Assembly: GCA_038380795.1 (NCBI GenBank) | Contig: CM076272.1 | Coordinates: forward strand, 997,001 to 1,061,000 | DNA from: Pyrocephalus nanus | Lineage: Eukaryota; Chordata; Aves; Passeriformes; Tyrannidae | DNA length: 64,000 bases | Direction of reading: 5' to 3' | Part shown: piece after piece, positions 10,901 through 22,760 of the stretch | Numbering within the stretch: the stretch's first letter is position 1 | How the letters are laid out: the number at the start of each line of letters is the position of its first letter | Program-made: the position numbers and the translations under genes | The notes under the pieces: model-generated | Database searches by the model: none | Seen by the model: only the letters and a program-made list of their open reading frames with translations | What the model was told of the DNA's origin: nothing

Positions 10901-12207
10901 GAAAGAAAGTTGAATGGCATCACATTGCCCCATACAACCATGAAAACCTGTTTTGTGGGACATTCTTGAAACCAACCCAGAAAGAAACCCTTAAGAGGTT
11001 TTGTATTTATTTACCCATTCTCTCCCCACCACCCACTTGATAGGTTTTATATTCAAATGCAAAACATATCTGCCTTTGTTCTAAGGATTCGGTCTGATTT
11101 CGGTGTGATCTACAGAACAAATCCTGAGAAATCCAGCCTTTTGCCAAATTTTATTTTTCTAATAGCTGCACGCAGAAAACTTCCAGTCCTCCCAGCTCCT
11201 CTAAACCACTTGCAATGATAGCTCAGCTTTCTGTGACGTTCAAAGGCTCCTCCTAGACCACAAAGCTCTGACCAGAGCTGTTTCTTGCTGGATCACTAAT
11301 GCTGTTTCCTACACAATGCCCTTCCCAAACTCACAAAACGTTGTCCTAACAAGGTGTCAGTGAGCTCTGTGTTCCCCGGGCTGCTCCTGACAGCACAGGG
11401 GGCTGTGGTGACCAGAGTGATAACTCAGTCACAGAGTCAGACAGGCCCAAGTTTGTAAATCCCTGAGCCTTCAAAAACATAACAGTTTATTAATGTAGAG
11501 AGGGGCTTGTTTTCATTGAAGGCATTTGTTTTTAACATATTTGGGGAGAATTTTACAAAGGCACGACAACAGTTTATTGAGGGAACCTTCTTCTGAAGTG
11601 CTGCCTGACTCAGGTTAGTGAAGGTTGTGCACACAGAAACACCTGCTGTGCTGCTGCTCACAACTGAGACGTTCCTGAGGGGGCAGTCCCTGAGGAGCAG
11701 GCACAGGGCAGGAAGGAGGGACAGCAATCAGAGGTGGTCTCTGCCCTGGAGACTTGCAGGGCAGCTGGGGAAGCCTGGGGACAACAGGGAGGATCAGGAC
11801 CTGACTCAGCATTCCTGAAGCAAATACAGAGAAGTCCTTCCACTGCAAGGCAGACAAGCACTGACTGGAGAGGAGCCAGCCTGCTCGAGAAAAGAAGGAT
11901 AATTTGGGATCATTTCACTGAATCGTCTCCTAAACCAGTCAGGTTGCTGGATTTCTACACTGAAAATACAACAAGTCAATGAAGGGAAGTTTGGAACTCT
12001 ACCTTTGGAAATGTATGTAGGTATGTGACAATTCTGAGGGCGGTAAAAATGAAGTTCCTTAAACAATCAGCTTGTAACTGAATTCGAATTAAGAAGCTGG
12101 ATATGAATCTTAATAAAAGTAATTCAGAACATTATCCTTTTTAATACTAATATGCAATTATCAAGCCAAAAATAATCCAATAGTTTATCAGCAATAATAA
12201 ATTTAAA
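10901..12207. other. Non-coding region, no gene seen
   Basis: Unique sequence, AT-rich up to about 11160 and then GC-richer at 11590-11870, where short open frames appear on both strands (a sign of few stops rather than coding). Nothing recognisable. Confidence 0.5.
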
Positions 12208-12299
12208 GTGGTTTAGTGGTGGGCTTGGCAGTGCTCTGTTAAAGCTTGAGCTCCATGAGCTTAGAGGTCTATTCCAACATAAATGATTCTGTGATTCTA
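12208..12299 (+). mobile_element. CR1 LINE 3'-end fragment
   Basis: The block GTGGTTTAGTGGTGGGCTTG, the following TTGGCAGTGCT segment, a TTAGAGGTCTATTCCAAC segment and the terminal ATGATTCTGTGATTCTA are the 3' end of an avian CR1 non-LTR retrotransposon. The piece is about 90 bp, so the copy is strongly 5'-truncated, which is typical of CR1. It is moderately diverged and cannot be active. Together with the copies at 27525 and 32580 it identifies the genome as avian. Confidence 0.85.
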
Positions 12300-13469
12300 A
12301 GGACTTGATTCTGCCTTTATCAGTAGATGTTCGGCTTCTGGTTAAAACAAAACTAAAATGGGTCTAAAGTTACAAATGTATTTGGTCTTTTATTTCTGGA
12401 GTCAGCACGTAGCTTGTTGGAACTCCTAAGGTAGGTAAGTGTATGATCAAGCAGGAGTCCCTACAGGTGCTGTTTTAGTGCCAGACTGCACTGAGTTACC
12501 CAAGGTAACCTCAGCATCACCAGCTCTGCAGTGCCATCCTCCCCCCAGTCAGAACATGAGAGAGGAGTGAGAAATATTCCTGTACCAGAGTCTCTGGAGA
12601 CTTGTTCCAAACAGCTCGCTCTTTGTGACACAGAACACAGCTGACACAGCCCCAGGATCCCCGAGCCTCACAGAGCAAGTGTGAGTCTCACACAGCTTGT
12701 TCCCCTGGAAGGGGCTGTCAGGAAAGGTCAGCAGCTGCTCCTGCACTGCCATGTACACAAAATCCCTCCAGTGCCTCAACCACTGCTCTTTTCAGTCCAG
12801 TTTTCAAGCAAAGCAGGACAAGGCTGCAGACCCAGCTCAGAGAGGGGAGGATGGCTCTTGGCACTGCTGCGCTCAGGGAGTTGTGGTTTGGAAGGCAAAG
12901 ATTCAACGCTGTAAATGCTCCCCCCATCCTCACAGGCAGGGCAGGGGGGGTGCTGCAGCTGCAGGGAGCACCCCCAGCCCCCACGGAGGGGTGGGAGGCT
13001 CAGCACCCCGGCTGCTCCCGGGGGGAGAGGGAGAGCTTGGATCTGTTCCCATTTCAGGGTGCTCGTTTCACCCCAAAGCACTGAGGCAATGACTGCAGAG
13101 CAGCTGAAACACCGGGCCCAGCTCAGCAGCGCCTCTGGCCAGGAGAGGGAACTCCGGTGGGATGGACACGGGTGGGCAGCCTGAAAGGTGGGGGAGAAGC
13201 CCTGGCCCCTGAGAGGACTGACTGCAGCTGGATAACAGGGGAGAGCTGCAAGGGCTGCAGTGGAGACATCTCCAGGAACACCTGACCAGCACTGCATCAC
13301 AGTCCTGGGGAAAACTGTCCTCAAAACACTCTCAACCCCCTCCCCGTCCCTGAAAACAAAGGAAGTGTTTGCTGCTAATTTCTGAGTCCTGGACAGATGG
13401 AAGGACTGTGCAAGTGTGTTTCCACAATACTGAAAAGCTTCTCCATATAAAGTGGCCAATTTACTGTTA
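12300..13469. other. Non-coding region with GC-rich open frames, no gene seen
   Basis: 12700-13300 is GC-rich and has long overlapping frames on both strands, the longest being 227 codons on the minus strand (13459-12776). Its translation has no recognisable domain and is paralleled by open frames in other phases. I regard these as composition effects. Confidence 0.5.
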
Positions 13470-13930
13470 TGGTTACACTAAAGTCAATTAAAGTGTTTTA
13501 TTTGCAAGGATTTGAATCTCTTACCTTCATTAACATTTAGCAGTAAATGGGAGAAAAAAGGTAAATAAAATATTATCTGGCTTTTTAAAGGTCATTCCAG
13601 TTTGATCATTATAAAAAGCTAGGTAGGAACATAGAATAGGCCCTTTTGTGTGGATTTAATACAACGAGCCAGTGCAGAACAGGATCAGGAGAAGACAGCA
13701 AACAAAAAGCCAGTGATGCTGGTGTTTAATACATGCTTAATTACAGCCACCCTTTGTTCATCTGACTCGAGATAATTTTCTTTTTTCCTTGAACCTCCCA
13801 TCATAAATCACCCTCAGCACAGAGCACTGAACTGATGCACCTATTTTAGCACCTGCTTTGAAACAACCCTAGGCAAGCAATCCAAGCTGATGGAATGACA
13901 TGCCTAATACCTTGCATGCCTTCACCAAAG
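13470..13930. promoter_or_regulatory. Candidate conserved non-coding element
   Basis: AT-rich unique block without repeats, containing TCAATTAAAGTG, GTTTAATAC and a SOX/TCF-like CTTTGTT at 13752-13758. It ends near a GCATGC-containing segment around 13915. The evidence is motif and composition only. Confidence 0.3.
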
Positions 13931-14560
13931 GAACAGCCAGCCAGGCTCTGGAATCTGGGTCCTACCTAGGCTGGAGGGTGCTTGGGAGGGCAACCCCTCC
14001 ACTGCAATTATGCACTTACTGCAGTGTCTTACTTTGAGAGCTTTCATATTCCTGTTTGTTAAAAAGAGGAACACGATATTCAAAATTCATTATCACAAAC
14101 CTCCTCTAAACGAAGATTTTTATTATTTGTAAATAGATGTAAAGCTAATGATGCAGGAAGACCCTGTGTTCTTAATATATATATAAAAAAAGTAGACTAG
14201 AAAAGTTAGAAATATTTGTGCTCCTGTGGGTAAACATTAATTCAAACACACAGTTTACATTAAGCTGCTTCTTTCCCTTTCCAGTTTCCTACATCCCTCA
14301 CTGCCGATACTACGAGGAAAATAGAAATTCCCCACAAACCACAGAAATGCCACCTAGTAGAACATACAGAGTTATTTCCCATCCTATCAGTGTCCTTGGT
14401 CATCAAATTATCATCCAATCAAACCTACAAATAAAAGCTCCCAACAAACCTGTCCTTGCCCAGCACAGGGGTTCGAACACCACGTGGGGACACTCGGACA
14501 CTGCAGATCTGCACTCCCAAAGAACAGGGAGAACAAACCCCCCCATCCCCAAGGCCAGAG

Positions 14561-14597
14561 AAAAATAGACCCTTTAAAAAAAATAGACCCTTTAAAA
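14561..14597. repeat. 18-bp tandem duplication
   Basis: AAAATAGACCCTTTAAA occurs twice in a row with a period of 18 bp and essentially no divergence. Confidence 0.85.
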
Positions 14598-15888
14598 CTG
14601 CAGCATCTGAGACACTTCCACAAAAAGCTGCCATCACCAGGCAGCAATCCTACAAGCAGCCCCACACCCCAAATCCCAGCACCCCGCTGAGGAACCCACG
14701 GCACCCCGAGAGCCCAGGCTGGCTGAGCCCACCCAGGGCTTTAAAAAACCCCCTCTGCAGCTTTAATCAACGCTCAGCCAGGGACAAACTGCTCTGCCCA
14801 AATTCAATTTTCACAACCACAACATTTTCAAGAGGATTTCTTTCGTTTTCAAGAAAAGGAAAACTCCCAGCAGATGTTAAATCCTTGTTTGTTTTTTTTT
14901 TTTCAGTGGATACTTCAGATGGTTTTGTTGGGCAGCGACTCAGCAATTAAAAAAGGAAGATGATTTTCAGACTCTTTCTATGTGTATTTCTTCTCCTTGT
15001 TTATCTTTCCTTCACAGGAGTGTTGACAACCACTCTGTTTTACCAGGAAGAGAGCAGTGGTGCAGGCAGGGTGTGCCACCTCCTCCTCCTCCTCCCAGTG
15101 CCCCTCCCTGCTCTCTTCCATCACCCTGGGCATGGGGGGCAGTGACACTGTGACCTCATTCTCTGTCTGGGGATAGTTATCTGTGTTGCTAACAGTGTAT
15201 TTCCACACCTTCTCCGTAAAATCCAGCACACCAAAAGCCAGAAATGTCTGGCAGCTCCCTTCACTGAACTCTCTGTTGTTGTTTGAATTTTATTTTTTTT
15301 TTTAATTATTAGCAAGAATATTATTTTGGTAGCCCAACAAGATTTCATGAGGTTATGTTAAGCTCGGAAAAGGGTATGTCTAGAGAAAAATATTTTAAAA
15401 TAAAACTCAGGTTTAAATTCAATCTTTTCTTAACATAGAATGTCCATTTTTAAATTTTTTTCTTAAGTGCCTTTCATTTCTTTTCCTTTATACAGAAACT
15501 TTTCATTTCAAATTTTTTCACATTTGTATTCCAGGATAATTAAAAATAACCATGGAACTTGCAAAATAAAATACTGTGTTTACTGCAAACATTTTTTTGC
15601 TCAACTTTCTTCCAGAACTGCAAGTGAACTGACTAAAAGCAATGGCCAGTTCTGTGCCCAGCACACATTAACCACTAATTTTTTAGATCATCCTTGTGAG
15701 ATTTGGGGTTATTAAATGCATCCATGGATGTGAGCAGCCAGTAAATCAAGAGACAGGATTAACAGAGATGGGATTAAGAATAAAACCTAAATCTCAGTAA
15801 TCAAATCTGAGGCTTTAACACTTTCCTCTGTGCAGGCTGTTGGACAGCACCCATTGCATTATTAAAATAAAGAAACAAACCCTCACAG

Positions 15889-15910
15889 TGTCATATATTT
15901 ATATATGACA
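15889..15910. repeat. Perfect 22-nt inverted repeat
   Basis: TGTCATATAT (15889-15898) and ATATATGACA (15901-15910) are perfect complements separated by TT. The pairing does not extend to the flanking G on each side. Confidence 0.95.
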
Positions 15911-18022
15911 GACTCCATCTAACTCTAGGGTGAGTGCCACCACTCACTGAGAGGAAATGTGACTTTGGGAACAAACCAGGCAGGAAGGCTCTCGGCTGCT
16001 GGCACACAGAGCCATCCCAAACCTGGGCTTCACAGGGAAATGTTTATCCAGGAGGATTGGAGGAACTGCTTTGGGCAAGGTTGGCCACCACCTGCAGCCC
16101 AGTTTCTTGGCAGGGTGGGGAGCACAAATAAAGGATTTTCTTCCTGTCTGCTGCTGCTGCTTCCAGAAGGTAAAACATATAGAAAATGTGGAGGTGAGAT
16201 TTTAATTGCTGATTTAGGAATAGCTGGTAATTAATGTAGTTTCTGGATGACCCGGTAACCAAGCAACAGGAAAAGTAACAACACCAAAGAGTGATAATAA
16301 AGCCCTGCTTTTGTTCATACAGAAATTATATTTTCAAGCTAATCATTATTTCTTATTCTGTGCATATATTTACTCCTGTCCCACACTGGAAGGGCCCGGG
16401 CCAAAGGAGGAAATGCAGTTAAACGTTAAATAAATGGAATAGTTGGGAACAGCATTAAGTTTTTAACGTGGCTGTTCAGAACTCAGCAACCAAAGCTTGC
16501 AGAGCAGAAACACCAGGAGCCACATTGCTCCTTCTCTAACCGAGATAACCATGAGCAAGTGCCAAAGGGTTTTGGAGTCACACACACTGACAGAGACTTA
16601 AGGGAGCCACGTGAGTACACCAGTATTGTCCAGTGTCCCTGCTGAGCTCTGCACCCTGTGGTGCCTGCTCCTGTCCTCACCCTGCACAAGCACCCAGCAC
16701 TCCCCCCCTTACCCTTCAGTGCACAGACAGCTCTGGAAACAACTCCCCAAAAGCCAAACCCAGAGTTCTGAGCACCACTGAAAGGCTGCTGAAGGAACAC
16801 CACTCCGGCACAGAGACATCTGCAAACACGCTTCGTGCTGAGTGTGGGAAGGTTTACACAGCCCTTAGGAAGCGTTTTCCACTCTTTAATTTGAGGAGCC
16901 CTTTCTCAAGAGCTTTGCTATTAAAGGAACCAATTCCCAGCTTTCATGTGCTATGTCTTTAACAAGATGGGCCTAATCAAGTCTTCAAACATCAGCAAGA
17001 TCAAAGGCGGTATCTGCAATAAAACAAACGAGATGTGTCTGGCGTGTATTGACAGGGCTGCTCGGCCTCGTTACCGCCGACATTCATCACCCACAGGTCT
17101 GCGTGGCACACCACAAGTTCCCCAACTTCCCAGCAGAAATACTGTCCAGCAGCAGTAACACCGGGGTTGACCCCAGTTTTACCTCCTTGATGCCTGCAGT
17201 GGTTTGTGAGCTCCAGCAATGCTGCGGCGCTCGGGCAGAAAGGCAGGCTGTCATCAGCACACAGCAGATTTGGAGAGCAACCCTTCCAGGTGAAATCTGT
17301 GACTGCTCTTCGACACCCACACAGCACACAGGGGCTGCACAGCTCCCTCGATGAAGCCTTTAAAATGCCTCCTGACCATCAGTGACGCCTGAGTCCCTCC
17401 CCCGAGCTCTGCCACCCTTACCGGGGCATTTTCTACACAGGCCTGGGTGGGGCTGGAACTGAATCGAGCAGGGGATGAGCTCAGAGAGCTGATTCTGCTC
17501 CGGCTGATCAGCAACACTGTGCCCCAATTACAGGAGCTGCACAAGCTCCTGCACTGCCTGGCATAGCCTGTCTCAGTAGTTTCATTCTTTCCCTTTCCTC
17601 CTGTAACTGCTCAGTCTGTGTTTGTGCAGCACACAGAGTACAAGCACCAACCCTTAATTTTGCTTAACTTTTAAATAATGGCTAGAATAGATCAGATAAA
17701 AAAAATTCAAATTGATGATTAAGGGAATCCGTGTTTATCTACATTAAAAGATTTCCCCTTCCAGGTAGCAAGGAACTAAGTCACAAAATGAAAATAATAC
17801 GTATACAAAAAACTTAAAAATCACACTTTCCTGTCACAATCATTTGCAAAACCTGAGTTTCAGTTTGGCATCCTGTTTTTAAGGTCACCCTAGAAGGTTA
17901 TTTCCAGAAGCCTTTCACTGACATTTGTCACCATTTTCCCCCAGCACAGTGCAGACTGAGGCCTGCTGCATTTCTGTGACCACCCTGCCAGGACAGGCTG
18001 CTTTGGGACTGTCGGCCTGCCT

Positions 18023-18787
18023 TTGGAAACAGGAGAAACAGGAGGCAAAGTGAAACCTCTGCCCCCCACAGCACTCCCAGGTCAGGAGCGAGCCCTGCAG
18101 AGCTGCAGGCCTGGGATGGCCCTTGGTGACACAGCAGCTGTCACAGTTCCCCAGCAATGGTTCCACACCTGCACTCCCACCGAGCAGGCTCTGGGCACAC
18201 AAGTTTGGCTGGCTCAGAATTGTGAGCCAAGCTGTGCTCGGGGTTTGGGCACCACAGGTGACAATATCAGCAAATCAGGACATACAATTAAGGAAACGCA
18301 CTCAAGAGAAAAACTAACAGCAAGGGATTCTGCAGCTCCAGCACTGAAGGGTCTGTTGAGCTTTGCTGAAGGAAACAAACACTCCACTGAGAGGTTTCCT
18401 GGTATCTTTGCATTCCAATTGTCACCCTGCTCTAATTGTTCCAGTCTCAACAGTCTCCCGTGCTGCTTCTCAATACTGTGCCTTTTCTCAGATAAAATAA
18501 CAAGGTTACCACTTCATCCCACACACTGTACAACTGCATTACCATTTGTTAGGTCCTGCCTTAAAGCCAATTCAACCTTTTCCTGTGATCTCTTTTCACA
18601 AGTGTCAAAGTTCCAGCAATCTAACTTTTTGCAGTTTCTTTTAACAGCATATTCTGCCTTTTATGGCAAACTGGCTGTCCACAGGTTAGAGGAGCCTTTG
18701 CTCCTCAAATGTACTGTATCTGCCCTGCTAATTATCTGTCAGAATCTGTATGGAGTGGACAGAAACCAAACTGTCAAAGGGAATTGA
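18023..18787 (+). other. 254-codon open frame of unknown status
   Basis: A 765-bp uninterrupted frame that does not depend on a tandem repeat. The first half is GC-rich and Gly/Thr/Pro-rich; the second half is Cys, Ser and Leu-rich (LLTAYSAFYGKLAVH, then a LLIICQNLYG stretch). No domain, signal peptide or family was recognised. It has no upstream promoter signal that I can point to, and other phases are partly open over the same interval. It is most likely a chance frame, but it is longer than expected and is recorded for that reason. Confidence 0.12.
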
Positions 18788-20329
18788 CGGGATCTATTAT
18801 TTCCCAATGTCTTACTGTGTGCCGTTCATCAAGACGTGCCTCGTTCTGGGACATCACAAAACGCTGGCACACAGGAGCAATCCAACCCAGTGCCTCAGGA
18901 AGGCTTTGAAAGCTTTTGTGCCGGAGAGACACCTATTTATCCAGTGAGAGAATGTGCTTCGACAGGAATTTCTGGAACACGCACACGAGGTGTTTTCACA
19001 CCTGCCACGTCTGTCCCGGTGGTTGTTTGTCTGTTTGCTTTCCCCTCACACACAGCTCCTTTCCAACCCCCAGCAAGTGGAATTGTGCAGACAAGGCTCA
19101 GCCATTTCTCACTTACCAGCAGCTCCCAGGGCTGGCAGCAGTGGAGAGCAGCAGCCTCAGCCGAGGGCAGTCACCACTCCCAGGGAGATGCCAGCCTGTG
19201 GGGAGACAACAGAGCCAAATTCAGCGTGCATTTCATCATCCCACACATTCCACGAGTGCAAGACAGTCCTACATTTTGGGTTGGACTAAGACGGGAACAC
19301 AACTTCATCTATTTCTTTAGGTATCCAACCACGAGTATTTACAAATAGTTATATATATATATATGAACATAAGCTAAACAAATATAGCATAAAATAAAAA
19401 CACTGTGACTGGGTTTGATTTTCTCTTGAAGGAATCACTCTGTGCTGTGCCACAGACAAGTGCATCTAAATATGCCCAACAAACAACTCAGTGTAGAGCC
19501 ACAGGTGCCCTGGCAAGGTCAGACCATGAGGGACAGTAAGGATGAAATTCAAGTGCTCAGAAGGGCAGGGGGCTCTGTGTCTGCTTTGGAATTCTGGAAT
19601 GCTTCAGTGAAGCAGACAGGAGTCAGATTTATTTTTTTTTTTAAGGCAGTAAAATCATAATTACACATCTAAAGGGGACTTTCAAAATTACTGTACACCA
19701 GGCAACTTTTAAGGTGATAAATCACAGTGGATGAGGTCTTCCTGACAGAGCTGCCTCACACACCAGAGGGGGAATAAAGCAGCTCTGGTACAAATCCCAC
19801 AGGTCTCAAGAGGATGCTCCCAGTTTTCTGGGTCCCTCCACCAAAAGATCCCTATTTCCCAAGGAAAGCAATTGGGTTTAGGTTTTTTTTTTGCTGTCAG
19901 AGAAACGTCACTGTGACATCCAAATATACATTACAAACTACTTTAAACACCCCTCCTTAACACAAAACCCCCACCAGCTTCACCCTCTGACTGCAAAGTC
20001 TCTTTTTGCTGGAGTTCAGGGAAGCAGGAGGGCACCAAGGCCAGGCAGCAGTTCCAGCACAGCTCTCCCGCCTCACCTGGAGCTCTGCCGAGGAGCAGCT
20101 CAGCTCTCTTCCCTCCCCAGAGCAGATAATCCTCAGGATTACCCACTCATTCAGAGCTGAGATGGGCATTCACTACTTTCTCCTGCATCATTTTGCTGTT
20201 TACTCTCCCATCCTGAGAAGGCCTGAAATGGGCATTTGACATTTCAAAATGCTTTTATTTTTTAAGAAGAAACAGCAGCAAACAAGACAAATGTTACTGC
20301 AACCAAACAAGGGTCCTCATTTTGCTTGG

Positions 20330-20600
20330 CTGGAGAATATGAACAACGGCCTGGACTCGAGGCTCATTTTAAGAGCAATGATGAGAATTTACTAGAGCTA
20401 TGTAATTTGCTCTTCTTGCCAGAAGAGTTTACACAAACAATTTCAAAGCTCGACTGGAGAACTGGCCAGCATATCATTCTGGTCAATTATTTGCCGTGCT
20501 AGAAGTGCATCAGGATAATGACACAGTGAGGGATTGTAAGGCAATATTGTTCCCCCAGAAGCCTTTGTCTAACAAGGTAATTTACGACCTGCTCTGGAAT
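20330..20600. promoter_or_regulatory. Candidate conserved non-coding element
   Basis: Unique AT-rich block including TCAATTATTTGCC, the palindrome CAATATTG at 20542-20549, and CTTTGTC and ACAAGG SOX/TCF-like cores at its end. No open frame of note. Inferred from composition and motif density. Confidence 0.35.
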
Positions 20601-22539
20601 CCCGTCTTTACAAAACCATAAATTCACACTTGTTCTCAACTTCAAAGGGACCATTATCAGTAAAGGTGGCAGAAGGCATCAGACTGCTGCGAGCCAGATA
20701 AACAGATAAGTGAGACTTTCCTGGCCCTCTCCTCTGGGTCTGCTCCCAGGACAAAGGCACCTCGAGGTGCAGCTGCTGCTCGGCATTTGGCCCCCTCATT
20801 TGCAAAGTTCACCACTGAATGTGCCACTTCCCTTTTACAAGGTGAGGAAGGCCCCGCTCACTCAAGTGCAAAAACTCACAGCACCGGCCCAGCTTTGAAA
20901 GCTTCTCAGCAGCCCTCAGTGCTTTCCCAAGGGCACCAGCACAGGGGACCCAAACCAGAGGAGAAACCCCAATACCCCAAAGGCTCGGAGCTTTGCATCC
21001 ACAGGAAAAACAGAATGAAAGCCCTGCAGATGAGTTCCCAATCGGAACCCCTTGCAGTGTCCCCTCCCTGCACTGGGTGAGCAGGACAAGTGTTTGCGTT
21101 GGTGATGCTGAACCCGTTCCCTGAGGGTGGGGGATCAGGGCCTGTGGGGGCAGTGCTGCATGCAAGGAAAGGCCACATTTACACTCACTGCCTTCCAAAC
21201 AAAGGCCTACCAATTTTGAGACAGTCATTCTTGTCACACTGGAAATTCACGGCCCCATACGTTTGAAAACAATACTCGAATAATCCCATTTTACTGGAGC
21301 AACAAAGGGGTGGTAGGGAAAGCAGGCAGCTGTCCCAGGTGATTAACTGTTCTGGATGCCACCAATCTGCCTGATTAGCCACCCAGCCAGCACGGGCTGG
21401 GTCAGGAGCTGCTGACAGAGAGCAGTGCCTCAGAAATACTCCCTTGCTGACAGTTAAAACTCCCACCTACCCTTCCGTCTCTTCTGGAGAGATTAATTAG
21501 GGAATGTTTGCACAGTGTTATGAAGATCTGAGGAGCCGAGTGTGGCCATGCATCTGACCAGAATTACTCCTGATTAATGTGCTGGAAGTGAACGTGGCAT
21601 TGCTCTGGAAGGGTGTGAGGGGCAGAAGGAATGGCCCTTTCCTGGCCCCCGGGGAGCAGGGACAGAGCTCTCCAGCTCAGGAGCTGGGACGGGGCAGCAG
21701 CACAGGAGCTGAACACAGCACACAGGGAGGTGTTCAGTGAGTGCTGCCACCCCACAGAGTGCAACCTGCTCTGCCCAGGCACACAACTGCAGGTACTCTC
21801 CTGCTGAGGACCATTAATTTACTAATCGTGGGGTTTATTCCAGACTCATGCACAACTGTCTTCTGACTGAAATTCAGCCCTCTCTGGGCTGAGGCTGGAG
21901 CAGCTGTGCCCATTTAAGTTCTCTGCACTGAAAAAACTTAGGCCACTATTTTTTGTATCCCTGGCAGAAAAATCACATGGGATAAGACTATTGACAGATC
22001 CTGAGTGAAGTGCTGGGTGACAGGTTCAGCACAAGCAGCAATTGCTAAGCTCCATGGTCTGGAAACCAGTCCTTAACCCCAGTACTGTTCATTCCATGAC
22101 TCGGTTTTAGTTATTAAGACATCAGTGGCCACATGAGCTGGTGCCCTTTAGACACTCCCCTGGCCAGTGCCGTGGTCCAAGCCCAGCCCCAGTTGAAAAT
22201 CACCAGTTGAAACAGTTCTGTCCCTTCAAAGGGGAAGGAAGGAGGTTTGGGGGCGGGGGGGGTGCTTGTCGGGTGTTTGAGCAAGAGGGAGAGATGCTTC
22301 AAGTGATTTACGGCCCCCCTTGGAGGACAAGCCAGACCTGGCAAAGTTGCTTTGCACCTGGGCCATTATGAAGCAAGAAGGATGATCTCTCAAGGAGCAA
22401 AGAGACATTCAGATGTACAAGTCAAAGCCCGGGATGATCCGATCTTCCCCAGGATCAGCCCGGCTTAAAGAAAAAAAAATTCTGGGAAAAATATACGTCT
22501 CCCTCTTCCACAGGGTAAAAGGGAAAGGAGATTAGGAAA
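20601..22539. other. Non-coding region, no gene seen
   Basis: Unique sequence, GC-richer at 20700-21150 and 21590-21780. A G-rich tract at 22230-22262 (runs of GG followed by GGGGG-C-GGGGGGGG) could form a G-quadruplex on the plus strand. No coding evidence. Confidence 0.5.
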
Positions 22540-22760
22540 CAAGAGGTCTTGTATTCAAAGTGCTAATTCAGAACTTCTCTCTCTAAGGCACTCATGAAAC
22601 ATTTTAATTGTCTGACTTTGCATTCAAAAACCTTGTTTGCAACTCTTAATTGCAGACAGCTTTGAACAAATAATTGAAATGCATGACTTGTGGGGCCTGC
22701 TTAAACAATTATAATGTGCTTTGCCAATAGGTACTTTGTCCCGTTCTCCTCCCCCCACCT
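22540..22760. promoter_or_regulatory. Candidate conserved element with four homeodomain cores
   Basis: TAATTG occurs at 22615-22620, 22647-22652 and 22671-22676, and CAATTA at 22706-22711: four homeodomain-type cores in about 100 bp. The block also contains the octamer-like ATGCATGAC segment and is free of repeats. The spacing and density suggest an enhancer; this is inference. Confidence 0.4.

Larger units (their letters stand above)
13931..20329. other. Long non-coding stretch, no supported gene
   Basis: Mostly unremarkable unique sequence. It holds an 18-bp tandem pair around AAAATAGACCCTTTAAA at 14561-14597, T runs at about 14890 and 15293-15303, a perfect 22-nt palindrome at 15889-15910 and a (TA)n run near 19349-19364. 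The longest non-repetitive open frame in the window (18023-18787, 254 codons) lies here; I could not recognise its product. A segment at 14285-14568 follows a good acceptor-like pyrimidine tract but has no clear donor. Confidence 0.45.

Noticed and set aside
12776..13459. 227-codon minus-strand frame as a gene
   Set aside because: It is GC-rich with open frames in several other phases and has no domain, signal or conserved-looking core.
14285..14568. Exon after the CTTTCCCTTTCCAG acceptor
   Set aside because: The frame is open but there is no matching donor, and AATAAA at 14430 lies inside the frame.
16393..16402. GGCCCGGGCC palindrome as a regulatory site
   Set aside because: A 10-bp GC palindrome on its own is expected by chance at this scale.
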